A stretch of DNA of 64,000 bases from Methylophaga thiooxydans DMS010 (GCF_000156355.1 NZ_GG657904.1:1-64000); one strand, 5' to 3'. Counted from the first letter of the stretch, positions 8,839-17,367 are shown. Notes: generated by a model from the sequence alone, not told the origin. A program made the numbers and translations.

Positions 8839-10610
8839 TACAGATTCCCCACTGTAGGGCCAGTATCGACATTAATATCCATGTCATCGCTTTGGATATT
8901 TTTGACCTGGACACGCTTATCGGTGACTTCAATTTGCAGTTGGCTGCGTTTTTCCGCACTTAATGCGGCCTGAGCATTATCATTACCAAACAAAGCCAAG
9001 GCTTTAGCAATCGAACGGCCTAATGCGTCAGCAAACTCAGTGCCTTCTAATGCATTATCATAAATAACCTTACCGGCTCCGTAACCTGCCAAACCAGCAG
9101 CGCCAACTGCTAAACCAGCAGTACCCATCGCTCCGGCACCCATCGCTGCTATTGTTTTCATATTTGGCGCTGCTCTAAGCATTTGCCTACGATTAGGTTT
9201 TTTTACTTTTGGTTTCTTTTTTGGATCCATACCCGTTGGATCCATGCCGCCGCGCATATTGACAACATAAACAGGCGTTACCCCATCCATCCCGCCTAGT
9301 GCACCACCCATGGCGGATTTAGCTTTGCTGCCTTTAACAAAGTCGGAGATACCCTTGCCACCTTTATAGAGTTTCCTCGCTAGGATAGCTGTGCCACCGA
9401 CTGCAACCAGACCTGCTGCACCTTTGATGAGCATATCCAGTGTTTCTTTATCAATGTCATTGATCGTGTCCGCCAATGATTGAATGTAGGTAGTCAGGTT
9501 TGAGTCAGCAAATTGTTGCCAGGCAGTGTAGAGGTTTCGCATAGCGCCTGCGGCATCATTTGCTGCTCTGGTCGAGTCTTCTAATGTGGTGGTGCCATCA
9601 GCGTGGACATTCATGAATTTATCTAAGCTTTCCAGCCCACCAGTGCGCTGGAACTCGGCAGTGGAAGAATTGAATGCACGCATGGCTTCTGCATCAAACA
9701 CGGTGCTTAACAGTGTTTTTTTGCCTTGTGTTTTTTTGATAATGTCGACCATGATTTCATTGATTGGTCGCAACACTTCTTCGCCACGACTTAAAGCTTC
9801 AGCATCAAATATTTTGATGCCGCCGCTTTTGAGCATGTCTATTTTCTTAGCATCACTCAGTGTCCGCATTAAGGCTTCAAAAGCCGTCGCTGCCATCTCT
9901 GATGAGCCGGTACCCTGACGGATAACCTGCAATGCCGCACCCATCTCACGAATAGCAGGAATACCTTGCCGCCCCATCGAGGTGTAAGCGGTGACAACAC
10001 GAGGGCCTAATGCCGCAATATTTTGCAAGGTGAACGCGCCTTCTTTACCTTGCACATTGAGTGTGTCGAGTGCCGTAAGCACGTCTTTTTCCAAGACGAT
10101 GCCCATTTTCTGGAACTCACCTAGCACTTCACCAATCGATGTGCCTTCTGCACCGGTTGCCTGGATGGCTAAACCAATGTTGCGGATATTGGCTTCAGCA
10201 AAGTCCAGGTCACCGGTTTTCTCGACAATAGATTCAATCGCGCTGGTGATTTGACTTGGGTCAACTCTGATGTCGGGTGATTGTGCCGTTTCATAGATTT
10301 TCTTTTTCAGTTCATCGATTGCTTCAGCACCGATATTGGCTTGAATGCCTAGCCGAGTGAAGCGACGCTCAAGCGAGACTAAAAACTTGGCTGTTCCGGC
10401 ACCAGCGGCACCGGTCAATAGTGCGGTGTAACGATTGCCTAACTTATCAAGCCCGTTACCAAAGCTGCTGACACTTCTACGCAACACGCCCATTTGACGT
10501 TGGCCTGTTTTGCTAAAGCGTTTCCAACGGTCTTCATTAACACGCATCTGGCGGCCGAAGTTACCTCCGGCGTTGATGTTGATGCTGGTTGTTAAGTCGT
10601 TTTGGCTCAT
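8838..10610 (-). CDS. tail tape measure protein, Mu gp42
   Basis: The 590-residue protein has a basic N-terminus, a TP901-like helical core (FLVSLERRFTRLGIQANIGA onward), Gly/Ala-rich hydrophobic stretches at about 390 to 410 and 480 to 520 that can insert into membranes, and a Lys-rich DPKKKPKVKKPNRR segment. It sets tail length and is ejected before DNA. Its start codon overlaps the stop of the frameshifted chaperone extension (ATGA). Confidence 0.9.
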   Translation of the reverse strand: MSQNDLTTSININAGGNFGRQMRVNEDRWKRFSKTGQRQMGVLRRSVSSFGNGLDKLGNRYTALLTGAAGAGTAKFLVSLERRFTRLGIQANIGAEAIDELKKKIYETAQSPDIRVDPSQITSAIESIVEKTGDLDFAEANIRNIGLAIQATGAEGTSIGEVLGEFQKMGIVLEKDVLTALDTLNVQGKEGAFTLQNIAALGPRVVTAYTSMGRQGIPAIREMGAALQVIRQGTGSSEMAATAFEALMRTLSDAKKIDMLKSGGIKIFDAEALSRGEEVLRPINEIMVDIIKKTQGKKTLLSTVFDAEAMRAFNSSTAEFQRTGGLESLDKFMNVHADGTTTLEDSTRAANDAAGAMRNLYTAWQQFADSNLTTYIQSLADTINDIDKETLDMLIKGAAGLVAVGGTAILARKLYKGGKGISDFVKGSKAKSAMGGALGGMDGVTPVYVVNMRGGMDPTGMDPKKKPKVKKPNRRQMLRAAPNMKTIAAMGAGAMGTAGLAVGAAGLAGYGAGKVIYDNALEGTEFADALGRSIAKALALFGNDNAQAALSAEKRSQLQIEVTDKRVQVKNIQSDDMDINVDTGPTVGNL

Positions 10611-11072
10611 CGTTTCATTAGCTGCGTATAAAAGAGTCTTAAAGGTCTATTTAATGTGTAGTTAAGAGGCGTCTGGCTGTACTGGCTGAACTTAATCGTC
10701 TGCCAGTTCAGGTTCTCCGCCAGACGCATCATGCTTCCCCCGCTGCATGACAGACTCCAGCACTGCCTGGTCTAATCGTTCTGCATGAAACTGAAGCAGC
10801 TCAAAATCTTCACGGTGAAATTTACGCAGGTCATCAATATCAACAATGCCGTCATAATCACCAATAGATTCAATCTGCTTCGCCAAGGTATGAAGCCCCA
10901 TCAATGTCGGACTGACAGCAAACACATAGCCATCATCTGATGCCGTGACACGTTCAGACGCTAGCCCCGCATCAATGATGTCTCCAGGGGTTAACTCTCG
11001 CAGCAAGACTGTAGTGTGGGTTTTATCGCCCATTTTGACGCCGTGTTCGAGTGAAATTGTTATCGTGGCCAT
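10607..11072 (-). CDS. tail assembly chaperone long form by -2 (or +1) frameshift
   Basis: If the ribosome reads the zero frame to the Gly codon at 10739..10737 and slips back two bases onto 10741..10739, Gly-tRNA re-pairs perfectly with GGG. The new frame then stays open for 43 codons (GSMMRLAENLNWQ, ending LFYTQLMKR). It stops exactly over the tape measure start codon (ATGA at 10607 to 10610). The predicted product is about 155 residues. A LAxxLNW-type helix after the shift is typical of the second half of such chaperones. Mu gp41 is reported to use a -2 shift at this place. The zero frame, five-G run and open second frame are seen directly; slippage is inferred. Confidence 0.72.
10692..11072 (-). 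CDS. tail assembly chaperone, Mu gp41 (zero-frame form)
   Basis: The 126-residue zero-frame product starts at the ATG at 11072 (MATITISLEHGVKMGDKTHT), five bases past the tube-protein stop. It matches gp41-type chaperones, which coat the tape measure during tail assembly. The frame ends in GGEPELADD. A run of five G at 10737 to 10741 lies near its 3' end and a second frame continues from there to the tape measure start, described separately. Confidence 0.85.
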   Translation of the reverse strand: MATITISLEHGVKMGDKTHTTVLLRELTPGDIIDAGLASERVTASDDGYVFAVSPTLMGLHTLAKQIESIGDYDGIVDIDDLRKFHREDFELLQFHAERLDQAVLESVMQRGKHDASGGEPELADD

Positions 11073-11076
11073 GCGT

Positions 11077-11427
11077 TTATACCTTCTCCGCCATATCGCC
11101 TGACATCTCGACATCCGCACTGGTCATGCCATGCTCAATCACATTCACAGTGAAGGCGTTACGCATTAAATAACGTTGGCCGGTATCAGTGATAAACGTG
11201 ACGGTTTTGTTTTTCCACTTATTCACCTCTGTCACGTCAACCGTTGACGTGAGCAGGATTTTAAACTTCAGGTTCGGTGGTGAATCTGATTCGGTGAAAT
11301 AGGTTTTGCCACCATGGCTCGACGGTTCTCTTGAAACACCACCCGGATCTAACGTGGCTTCGTTTTCTGACTCAATAACACCGCCGTCAATTCTGACTTT
11401 TACTTTTCCTGTGACTTGTTCGCTCAT
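11077..11427 (-). CDS. tail tube protein, Mu gp40 (gpM)
   Basis: The 116-residue protein has the tube-protein pattern: TGKVKVRIDGGVIES, a GGVSREPSSHGGKTYFTE loop, and a C-terminal GMTSADVEMSGDMAEKV. It polymerises as the inner tube within the sheath. It lies 15 bases past the sheath gene, as in Mu. Confidence 0.9.
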   Translation of the reverse strand: MSEQVTGKVKVRIDGGVIESENEATLDPGGVSREPSSHGGKTYFTESDSPPNLKFKILLTSTVDVTEVNKWKNKTVTFITDTGQRYLMRNAFTVNVIEHGMTSADVEMSGDMAEKV

Positions 11428-11442
11428 TGCTTACTCCTAAAT

Positions 11443-12909
11443 TTAACGACGATATTCAGTGTGCACAGCCGTGACACGTAGGTTATTGATGAGTTTTGGT
11501 GAGTCATACATATCCAGACGGTCTGGATCGTCATCATGAATTTCAGCGATGATTGTGGCTTTATAACCTTCATAATCCTGGCACCAGCCGCGATCCATAA
11601 AGACGGTATACAAGGCTAAAAACTCATCTTCCATGGCATTAGGCGTCACCACCGCCTGACCGGCTGGAATATCAAAATCATCATCCGCCAGCTTGTGACG
11701 CGGGAATTTTTGAGACACCATTGCCCGTTGCTCAAAGCGGATGCGTTCTAATGTTTCTGCCGTGTTGATGTTGAGATAACTGTCATCAGCAAAGCCGGAC
11801 GCATTGGTTTGATACATACTGATTTGACGTTCAATTCGTACCAATCCACCACGATCAACACTGTAAGTAGCAATACCATCGAACAGCAGCTGATTACGCT
11901 CGGTACCATCCCAACGCAGTTCTTTTTTCGGTGGCTTAATACCAGGCAATGCCAGCGTTCTTAGCTGACGTGCCGGGTCAATTTGCAAGGAAGCGGCAGC
12001 GACAACACAATTGACGCCAGCCCATAGATAAGGCGGAGTCGGTGAGTCATTGGTACCCATGCAGGTGACGTGTGGGCCATTTCGTCCACTGCCAAAAGTC
12101 CCGGTTTCTGAGTGGGTGCCTTTAAACGCAGTAAATGCCCGAAAGCCGATGGCACGCATTGGCCCCCAGCGACTTTCTGCTTCGGCTTCTAGCACCACTA
12201 AGTTGGCTGTATCGGTATAAGGCACTGCAAGCCAGTTGTACCATTCATCACCAATAGCAGTGAACACATCAGTAAGATCAGGATTACCGGTACCGCCAGA
12301 CATGGCCACAAAGGTGAGGCCGACACCATCAGGCAAGGCTTCATCGTAGAAATTGAGTCGCATATCAATATCGTTGCCGGTTTCACCTTTCCACTTACAA
12401 GTGATATCGACCTCAGTCGACTCTGCACCATTAACTTCGGCTGTTACCGGTAAGGTCGTCTCTGCCGTAATGGCTGCAACGATAGCGCTGGCAATATCTT
12501 CATCCGTGTCAGCAGCGTCAACACCAATGAGTAAGCGATAGCCTGCGATGTAAAGAAAGACTGTGCCTCCTCGCGTGGCCGGGCCAGTAACGGTGATTGA
12601 CCCGGTTGCTTGTTCACCGCCTGATGCATCATCTAAAGCCAAGAACCACTTTTCAGTAAACTGATCGGCATTGATTTGTGCCTTGCCCATTTCAGCCAAC
12701 ATAGAGCCTCGACCAAAATACGCTTCCAATTCTTCAGGGCTATTGGCACGAACTGCTTGCCCCGCTGGAATCGTGCCGGTTGACAGTCGCTGACCGATAA
12801 CCAGCATTTTAAAATCAATATTGGCATTACCTGCCAACCGATTACTGAACTCAATGGCTGTAAACGGTAGACGTAATTTTTCAGGAATCGTATCAAAAGA
12901 AATAGCCAT
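11443..12909 (-). CDS. tail sheath protein, Mu gp39 (gpL)
   Basis: The 488-residue protein matches the contractile sheath family: N-terminal ISFDTIPEKLRLPFTAIEFS, a variable beta insertion at about 130 to 200, and a C-terminal domain (FLALYTVFMDRGWCQDYEG, ending in TAVHTEYRR) that makes the inter-ring contacts. Length is normal for Mu-type sheaths. Only two bases separate it from the small upstream gene. Confidence 0.93.
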   Translation of the reverse strand: MAISFDTIPEKLRLPFTAIEFSNRLAGNANIDFKMLVIGQRLSTGTIPAGQAVRANSPEELEAYFGRGSMLAEMGKAQINADQFTEKWFLALDDASGGEQATGSITVTGPATRGGTVFLYIAGYRLLIGVDAADTDEDIASAIVAAITAETTLPVTAEVNGAESTEVDITCKWKGETGNDIDMRLNFYDEALPDGVGLTFVAMSGGTGNPDLTDVFTAIGDEWYNWLAVPYTDTANLVVLEAEAESRWGPMRAIGFRAFTAFKGTHSETGTFGSGRNGPHVTCMGTNDSPTPPYLWAGVNCVVAAASLQIDPARQLRTLALPGIKPPKKELRWDGTERNQLLFDGIATYSVDRGGLVRIERQISMYQTNASGFADDSYLNINTAETLERIRFEQRAMVSQKFPRHKLADDDFDIPAGQAVVTPNAMEDEFLALYTVFMDRGWCQDYEGYKATIIAEIHDDDPDRLDMYDSPKLINNLRVTAVHTEYRR

Positions 12910-12911
12910 GC

Positions 12912-13160
12912 TTATGCATCCTTATCAGTTGAATCTGTGGGTTTGGCAGCAACGGCTTTTTTGGCATCCGTTTTAGCCTTGGCCAACGCTTTTTTAATGT
13001 CGGCGTCACTGGTTAGCTCAATCGCATCACCGTCTTTTATCCGCTTCAGGTAATACACTTCACGTGGCACGTATTCACCGTGCTGATTTAACAGACCGCC
13101 GCGTAGCTTTCGCACATTGACAGCCTGCTTGGCGGGTTTGATAAAAATTCGGTCTGGCAT
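12912..13160 (-). CDS. small Mu gp38-like protein (DUF2635)
   Basis: This 82-residue protein has the family core MPDRIFIKPAKQAVNVRKLR and HGEYVPREVYYLKRIKDGDA, followed by a Lys/Ala-rich tail. The family always precedes the sheath gene in Mu-like phages. Its exact role is not known. Confidence 0.88.
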   Translation of the reverse strand: MPDRIFIKPAKQAVNVRKLRGGLLNQHGEYVPREVYYLKRIKDGDAIELTSDADIKKALAKAKTDAKKAVAAKPTDSTDKDA

Positions 13161-13163
13161 GGT

Positions 13164-13727
13164 TTATTGCTCCAATGTTATGTGGTCAATAGCGTCGGGT
13201 TCGTCGTCGCCGTCGACCAATGAATGTTCAGCATGAAAGGTGACAAAATCAGCCAACGTTGATGGGTCAAAGTCATTAGGAAATGGCATATTTGGCAACT
13301 CAAAAGTGACGGCATACATCGTGGCTTTGAAGCTTTGCTCCAGCTGCATTGAAAACAGATTCCTGACATTCTTCAGCGCCAGTGAACCGACCCCTGCAAT
13401 CGTCGATTCATGCAGCTTAGGAATCAGTGCCGCTAAAATGTCATAAGCACCAATGGTGGTTGTGTCACCTCGACGCCGGGCGCTGTGGTTACCAACGTGA
13501 CGGGTGATGACATACACATCAAAACGGCCATTGAGGCTACCGCGTGAGTTGCCTTGACCACCGAGAAACGTGGTGTAAACGCCCGGCGTTCTGTTTGAGG
13601 CAACCAACTGTTTCAGTACTGCCAAGTTCAACGCGCTGGGTAACACTTCAGCAGCGCTTAATGTATTGCCAAATAACGCCTGTGCTTTTTCAATGATGTG
13701 ATCTTCAACGGTGCTAATGCTGTTCAT
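13164..13727 (-). CDS. tail protein, Mu gp37 family (DUF1834)
   Basis: The 187-residue protein fits the gp37 tail-terminator-like family by position between gp36 and gp38 and by the VYTTFLGGQGNSRGSLNGRF and DVYVITRHVGNHS segments. It probably caps the tail tube and joins it to the head. It overlaps the gp36 stop by four bases. Confidence 0.85.
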   Translation of the reverse strand: MNSISTVEDHIIEKAQALFGNTLSAAEVLPSALNLAVLKQLVASNRTPGVYTTFLGGQGNSRGSLNGRFDVYVITRHVGNHSARRRGDTTTIGAYDILAALIPKLHESTIAGVGSLALKNVRNLFSMQLEQSFKATMYAVTFELPNMPFPNDFDPSTLADFVTFHAEHSLVDGDDEPDAIDHITLEQ

Positions 13728-14143
13728 ATAAAGCTCTTATCTTTACGGTTAAAGACATTGCCACCGGTGTTGATTTTCACTGTGTTTTGGCTGAGAGGTT
13801 TGGCACCTTCTGTACTGATACCAATGCTCAATTCGCCACGGGCGATGCTTTTGAGTGACTTGACTGCTTCGTTGTACCGGTCTTTTACTTCATCGGGCGC
13901 TAGATTTTCGTACAAGTAATAGCGTGTAATTTCGCAAGCAATACGCACCAATGACCTTGGCAGCGGGTCAATCGGCAGGCTGTAACGGCCACCCAGATAA
14001 CCATCAATCATGCTGTCTGAGTCGGCAATGGCTAAATTAATGACGTCCGTGTCCAGCTGACCCGTGTTTTGCTTATCCGTAAGCTGGATCAGTTCATCCT
14101 CTCCATATCGGGTGACCAGGTCTTGTTGTGTGCAGTAAGGCAT
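13724..14143 (-). CDS. head-tail connector, Mu gp36 (DUF1320)
   Basis: The 139-residue protein begins MPYCTQQDLVTRYGEDELIQ, a signature of DUF1320 adaptor proteins, followed by DSMIDGYLGGRYSLPIDPLP and a CEITRYYLYE helix. This adaptor sits under the portal and joins the neck to the tail. Confidence 0.92.
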   Translation of the reverse strand: MPYCTQQDLVTRYGEDELIQLTDKQNTGQLDTDVINLAIADSDSMIDGYLGGRYSLPIDPLPRSLVRIACEITRYYLYENLAPDEVKDRYNEAVKSLKSIARGELSIGISTEGAKPLSQNTVKINTGGNVFNRKDKSFI

Positions 14144-14158
14144 CGTTGAGATATCCGC

Positions 14159-14581
14159 TTATAGCTCGACAACGCTGAACATCGGATCGGCTTCCAGGAT
14201 GGCGACCTCTTCTTCGCTCAGCTCGACATCATCACTGCCTGACCAGGCACGACCTAAACGACGAAACCCATCCCGCATCACGGTCACACGGTAGTGTGGT
14301 AAAGCGTTCTGTTTGGTGCTTGGTTTAGAATCAGGGTCACTGTCGGTTGTAGTGGTTGTTGTGGTTGTGCTGTTTTTGTCTGAGTCACCGCCACCCCCAT
14401 TATCATCAGCTTCTGAATTCGTTTTAGACTGAGCCTGCTTTTCGTCCTGAATGACTTTCCAGGCTTCATCACGCTCTTTGGCTGTAATGCTGTCCAGACC
14501 ATCAAACTTTTTCAGTTCTTCGACGGTAGGCTTTTTGTCGAATGCCTTCTCACGTAGCAGTTGTAGTAAGTTTTCCATCAT
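14159..14581 (-). CDS. Mu gp35-like head/neck protein with Thr-repeat linker
   Basis: The 140-residue protein has a helical N-terminus (MMENLLQLLREKAFDKKPTV), an acidic Gly/Asp/Ser linker containing a run of eight Thr at about residues 75 to 82, and a conserved C-terminal HYRVTVMRDGFRRLGRAWSG then VELSEEEVAILEADPMF. That last part is the FluMu-type domain. The Thr run comes from a short ACA/ACC repeat, likely length-variable between isolates. Confidence 0.78.
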   Translation of the reverse strand: MMENLLQLLREKAFDKKPTVEELKKFDGLDSITAKERDEAWKVIQDEKQAQSKTNSEADDNGGGGDSDKNSTTTTTTTTDSDPDSKPSTKQNALPHYRVTVMRDGFRRLGRAWSGSDDVELSEEEVAILEADPMFSVVEL

Positions 14582-14598
14582 GCGTTCCTTATCTTGGT

Positions 14599-14624
14599 TA
14601 TCAGGGCGGAAAACCGCCCTGATA
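14599..14624 (-). other. perfect hairpin downstream of capsid gene
   Basis: An 11-base perfect stem (TATCAGGGCGG / CCGCCCTGATA) with a 4-base loop lies 24 bases past the capsid stop. No U-tract follows on the minus strand, so it is unlikely to end transcription fully. It could protect the capsid mRNA 3' end and set capsid expression above downstream genes. Confidence 0.55.
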
Positions 14625-14647
14625 AAGTTGTCTTAAAGGCTGATTAA

Positions 14648-15718
14648 CTACGCGCCGCCGGTGGAACCGACAGACAGTTGCCAGAAGCCATACACGCCAG
14701 TCGCTCGCGCTTCGGCACCAAACTTGTATTCACGCTTATTGAATACATCATCGTTTTCCATATCCGTCTGGCTGACGAAGACAGGCTTCTTACGCATCTG
14801 GATAATGAAAGGCTTCACAGCGTTGCGGGTGTGGTGGAGGAACCAGACAGTATCAGACGTTAACCCCGGATTGACTTCAATTTTGGCTGTGCCTTTGTAG
14901 GGGTTCGGGCTGTCATCGTCGAGCTTGTCGGCTTCGACCAATTTACGTGCGACAGCTTCCAAAGCCGGTGGCACTTCGAGCAAGTCGGGTACCAGACGCA
15001 ATGGCATGCCTTCGTCATCGGTGAACTTCATCATTGCAGTACGTGCCGCACCGTAAGACGCCGCTGCAGCCGCTGATGTTGCCGCGCTCAATGCCACTGT
15101 CAGTTTGTTCGATACCGAATCTTCATTCACTTCATGATCGGTGTCATAGAAGTACTGACCATCAAGACCTTCATTAATAAAGGCGTTGTTTTTCAGATCG
15201 TCCAAGATGATGTCGTGCAGTTCACCCGCTGAGTCACCCGCCATATTGGCTTGGGTGTTGTAGATACCCAAGGTGTCATCTTCGATATCGTTACGATCAA
15301 CCGCGATGGTCGTTTCCCAATCTTCATTGGTGGCAGTGTATTTACCGGCTTTCAAGGCTTTGACATGCTTTTCACCCACCCATTTACGCATTTTCGGGAA
15401 ACGTTCTAACCAGGCGTAGTCTTCGGTCTTGGTGCTAGACATGACCTCCATCGCAGTCAGTTGCCAGTTACTGGTTCGGGCTTTGAGTGCGTTATGGAAG
15501 ACGGTTTTCAGGCCAATAAAAATATCTTGAATAGCCTGTTTGTTAATGATGATGCCGCCAAACGCCAGCATTGGCATTGCATCACCCATCATGGCCGTAT
15601 TCAATGAGGCAGGGCCGGTCATTAGGCTGGCTGGCAATGACCAGTCAGCCGCCATCGCGGAGGTCATCATTACGAGAGCGCCGACGATGGCCATCGGCAA
15701 GAGAATCAGTTTTTTCAT
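14648..15718 (-). CDS. major capsid protein, Mu gpT, with signal-peptide-like extension
   Basis: From about residue 55 the protein aligns with Mu-type gpT: IIINKQAIQDIFIGLKTVF, then YAWLERFPKMRKWVGEKHVK, IAVDRNDIEDDTLGIY, FYDTDHEVN and AVKPFIIQMRKKPVFV. Ahead of this is an extension starting MKKLILLPMAIVGALV and ending SAMA/ADW, with a basic start, a hydrophobic core and a consensus signal-peptidase site after residue 23. The ATG at 15718 has a good AAGGATG ribosome site, so the extension is likely translated. Internal Met codons near residues 43 to 51 have poorer sites. Capsid proteins do not normally enter the Sec route. Confidence 0.9.
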   Translation of the reverse strand: MKKLILLPMAIVGALVMMTSAMAADWSLPASLMTGPASLNTAMMGDAMPMLAFGGIIINKQAIQDIFIGLKTVFHNALKARTSNWQLTAMEVMSSTKTEDYAWLERFPKMRKWVGEKHVKALKAGKYTATNEDWETTIAVDRNDIEDDTLGIYNTQANMAGDSAGELHDIILDDLKNNAFINEGLDGQYFYDTDHEVNEDSVSNKLTVALSAATSAAAAASYGAARTAMMKFTDDEGMPLRLVPDLLEVPPALEAVARKLVEADKLDDDSPNPYKGTAKIEVNPGLTSDTVWFLHHTRNAVKPFIIQMRKKPVFVSQTDMENDDVFNKREYKFGAEARATGVYGFWQLSVGSTGGA

Positions 15719-15755
15719 GGTGTCATCCTTATTAATTAGCTAAACCAGTGAAGTC

Positions 15756-16157
15756 TTAGTCGAATTTGACCCAGACGCCGTCAACATCAACGTCGACAAT
15801 CTTGCCTGCAGCACTACGGGAGCCGGTGTCGTCAGTGTTAGCCACTGTCTGGTCATCGACGATGTAAGCGGTGGCTTCGATATCGGTGCGGTCAATCGAG
15901 CCATCGTTTGCAAACAAGAACGTGCCTTTGCGTACATCAATGGCTTTATCACCGGCAGAGCCAGCACCGTTATCAACGTGCTGGTCTGCACGGCCTACGG
16001 CTTTCAAACCGGTTGCCGTTGAACCAGCCTCAGCATTGCCAGATGAATCAAGCACAACAATAGAGCCAGCAAAGATGACACTTGATGCCGCCACTGGATG
16101 GTTGTGAACTTCACCTAACCGTTGCGGGGTATTACGGTCTTTGGTTAATGCGGCCAT
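15756..16157 (-). CDS. head decoration / capsid cement-like protein
   Basis: This 133-residue beta-rich protein lies between scaffold/protease and capsid, the usual place for a small head-decoration protein. The segments VAASSVIFAGSIVVLDSSG, GKIVDVDVDGVWVKFD and several Gly-Asp turns fit the capsid cement fold. Its start codon overlaps the protease stop (TAATG). Confidence 0.78.
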   Translation of the reverse strand: MAALTKDRNTPQRLGEVHNHPVAASSVIFAGSIVVLDSSGNAEAGSTATGLKAVGRADQHVDNGAGSAGDKAIDVRKGTFLFANDGSIDRTDIEATAYIVDDQTVANTDDTGSRSAAGKIVDVDVDGVWVKFD

Positions 16158-16741
16158 TACTTATCTCCTTTGAGTGATTTGGCGTATTCGGCTGGCTCGA
16201 CACCCAATTGCGTACAAACCGCCAACTGCGCATCAGACAGAACGGGGTTGCCGTCGTCATCGACTTGCTGTGTGGTGGTTTGTTTACCTGTCAGGGCGGC
16301 AATGGGGGCGGCTGATTTAAGGTAGGACTTCAGCACATCAACCGGCTGGTCTTTAGCCCACAGCTCCATGGCGGGAGTGAGCTTGCCATCTGCTTTGGCT
16401 GCGGCAATCATGGCGTCCTTGTCATTGCCATCCAGGCGCGCTGTCAGAGCAGCAATTTCTTCGCCTTGCTCTTTAATAACAGCCATAGCGGTGTCGGGGG
16501 TAGCCGCAGTGGCAGCAGCAACAGCTTCATCAGCGCTATCGGCTTTTTTCTTTAGCTCACCGAGAGCATTGCTAACCGCTGTCAGCGCAGCAAGCCCTGA
16601 AGTGTCTTTCAGCTCCAATGTGGTTGCCATGTTGGTAACCTGCTTATTCATAGCAGTCAGAGCTGCAGTCACCGCTGATTCATCGGCATCAGCTGCAAGG
16701 CCAAATAATTGGCGTAACAGCTTTAAAGTCTCCTCGTTCAT
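16157..16741 (-). CDS. scaffold protein by internal in-frame start, Mu gpZ
   Basis: Met171 of the protease reading frame begins MNEETLKLLRQLFG and has a strong AAGAGGA ribosome site eight bases upstream. Initiation here would give a 194-residue protein consisting only of the Ala-rich helical scaffold half. This nested arrangement, protease plus a shorter in-frame scaffold, is established for Mu I/Z and lambda C/Nu3. Confidence 0.75.
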   Translation of the reverse strand: MNEETLKLLRQLFGLAADADESAVTAALTAMNKQVTNMATTLELKDTSGLAALTAVSNALGELKKKADSADEAVAAATAATPDTAMAVIKEQGEEIAALTARLDGNDKDAMIAAAKADGKLTPAMELWAKDQPVDVLKSYLKSAAPIAALTGKQTTTQQVDDDGNPVLSDAQLAVCTQLGVEPAEYAKSLKGDK

Positions 16742-17251
16742 AGAAGCGTCCTCTTGTTTTGGTTGCGGGAGAAGGGAAGCCGCTGCCAATACATCATCCA
16801 TTCCATCAATGGCTGGGTTATTGGTTAACGCGACATGAAGTAAATCCAAGACATGACCTGTTTTGGGGTCATAGGTGAAAACGGGTGAAATATATTTATA
16901 TTCTTTGTTGGTGATGAAGCCGTTGGCTTTTGGTGTCCATTCAGGACTAGACAACATGAGACCTTTATCAGGCACCCAACTCAACGCGGCAGGCTTACCC
17001 CAACCGGCAGCGGGTGCAGGCTGACCATTTTTAGCAGCCAACAAAGTTTGGTGTTCGTAATCGAAAACGATGTCGTTCTTGCGTGATTGAACGCGATTAA
17101 TAAGTGCAGCTGCAGAAACATCATCAAGATACCAAGGGCCACTCCCTGCCATCGCACCGCGAGGGGCATCGAACTTGCCAGCAGGAAATAACTGGACGGC
17201 ACCATCAGTGCCGACCAGTAGTGAGCAGATTGCAAGCGCTACGTTATGCAT
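16157..17251 (-). CDS. prohead protease with C-terminal scaffold, Mu gpI
   Basis: The 364-residue protein has the gpI protease domain in its first 165 residues, with DIVFDYEHQTLLAAKNGQ, an AAGWGKPAAL segment, EYKYISPVFTYDPKTGHV and ALTNNPAIDGM. The rest is an Ala/Asp/Lys-rich helical scaffold. The protease cleaves scaffold and itself during head maturation. The ATG at 17251 has no good ribosome site of its own but overlaps the stop of a 10-codon leader (ATGCATAA), suggesting coupled translation. A terminator lies just upstream, so a late promoter is expected between 17276 and 17336, as with PI of Mu. Confidence 0.92.
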   Translation of the reverse strand: MHNVALAICSLLVGTDGAVQLFPAGKFDAPRGAMAGSGPWYLDDVSAAALINRVQSRKNDIVFDYEHQTLLAAKNGQPAPAAGWGKPAALSWVPDKGLMLSSPEWTPKANGFITNKEYKYISPVFTYDPKTGHVLDLLHVALTNNPAIDGMDDVLAAASLLPQPKQEDASMNEETLKLLRQLFGLAADADESAVTAALTAMNKQVTNMATTLELKDTSGLAALTAVSNALGELKKKADSADEAVAAATAATPDTAMAVIKEQGEEIAALTARLDGNDKDAMIAAAKADGKLTPAMELWAKDQPVDVLKSYLKSAAPIAALTGKQTTTQQVDDDGNPVLSDAQLAVCTQLGVEPAEYAKSLKGDK

Positions 17252-17276
17252 AGCGACCTTGAGGGAATGATGTCAT
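17244..17276 (-). CDS. 10-residue leader peptide coupled to protease
   Basis: A short frame (MTSFPQGRYA, stop TAA) starts at an ATG with a strong AGGAG ribosome site seven bases upstream, much better than that of the protease gene. Its stop overlaps the protease start codon in the sequence ATGCATAA. Ribosomes ending on the leader would reinitiate on the protease, fixing its level. The frame is too short for family evidence. Confidence 0.5.
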   Translation of the reverse strand: MTSFPQGRYA

Positions 17277-17335
17277 GGCGAGTCTCCTGTTCGTCGTTTA
17301 TTTCAAGAACAGGTGCCACTCTACGAATGCGGGGC

Positions 17336-17367
17336 AAAAAAAATGCCCTGAAACAGTTCAGGGCATT
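17336..17367 (-). terminator. rho-independent terminator after central membrane cassette
   Basis: On the minus strand an 11-base perfect stem (AATGCCCTGAA / TTCAGGGCATT, 4-base loop) is followed by eight T. It lies 58 bases past the membrane gene at 17425 and ahead of the protease leader, so it ends the F-G-cassette message and implies a separate promoter for I-T. Confidence 0.9.
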
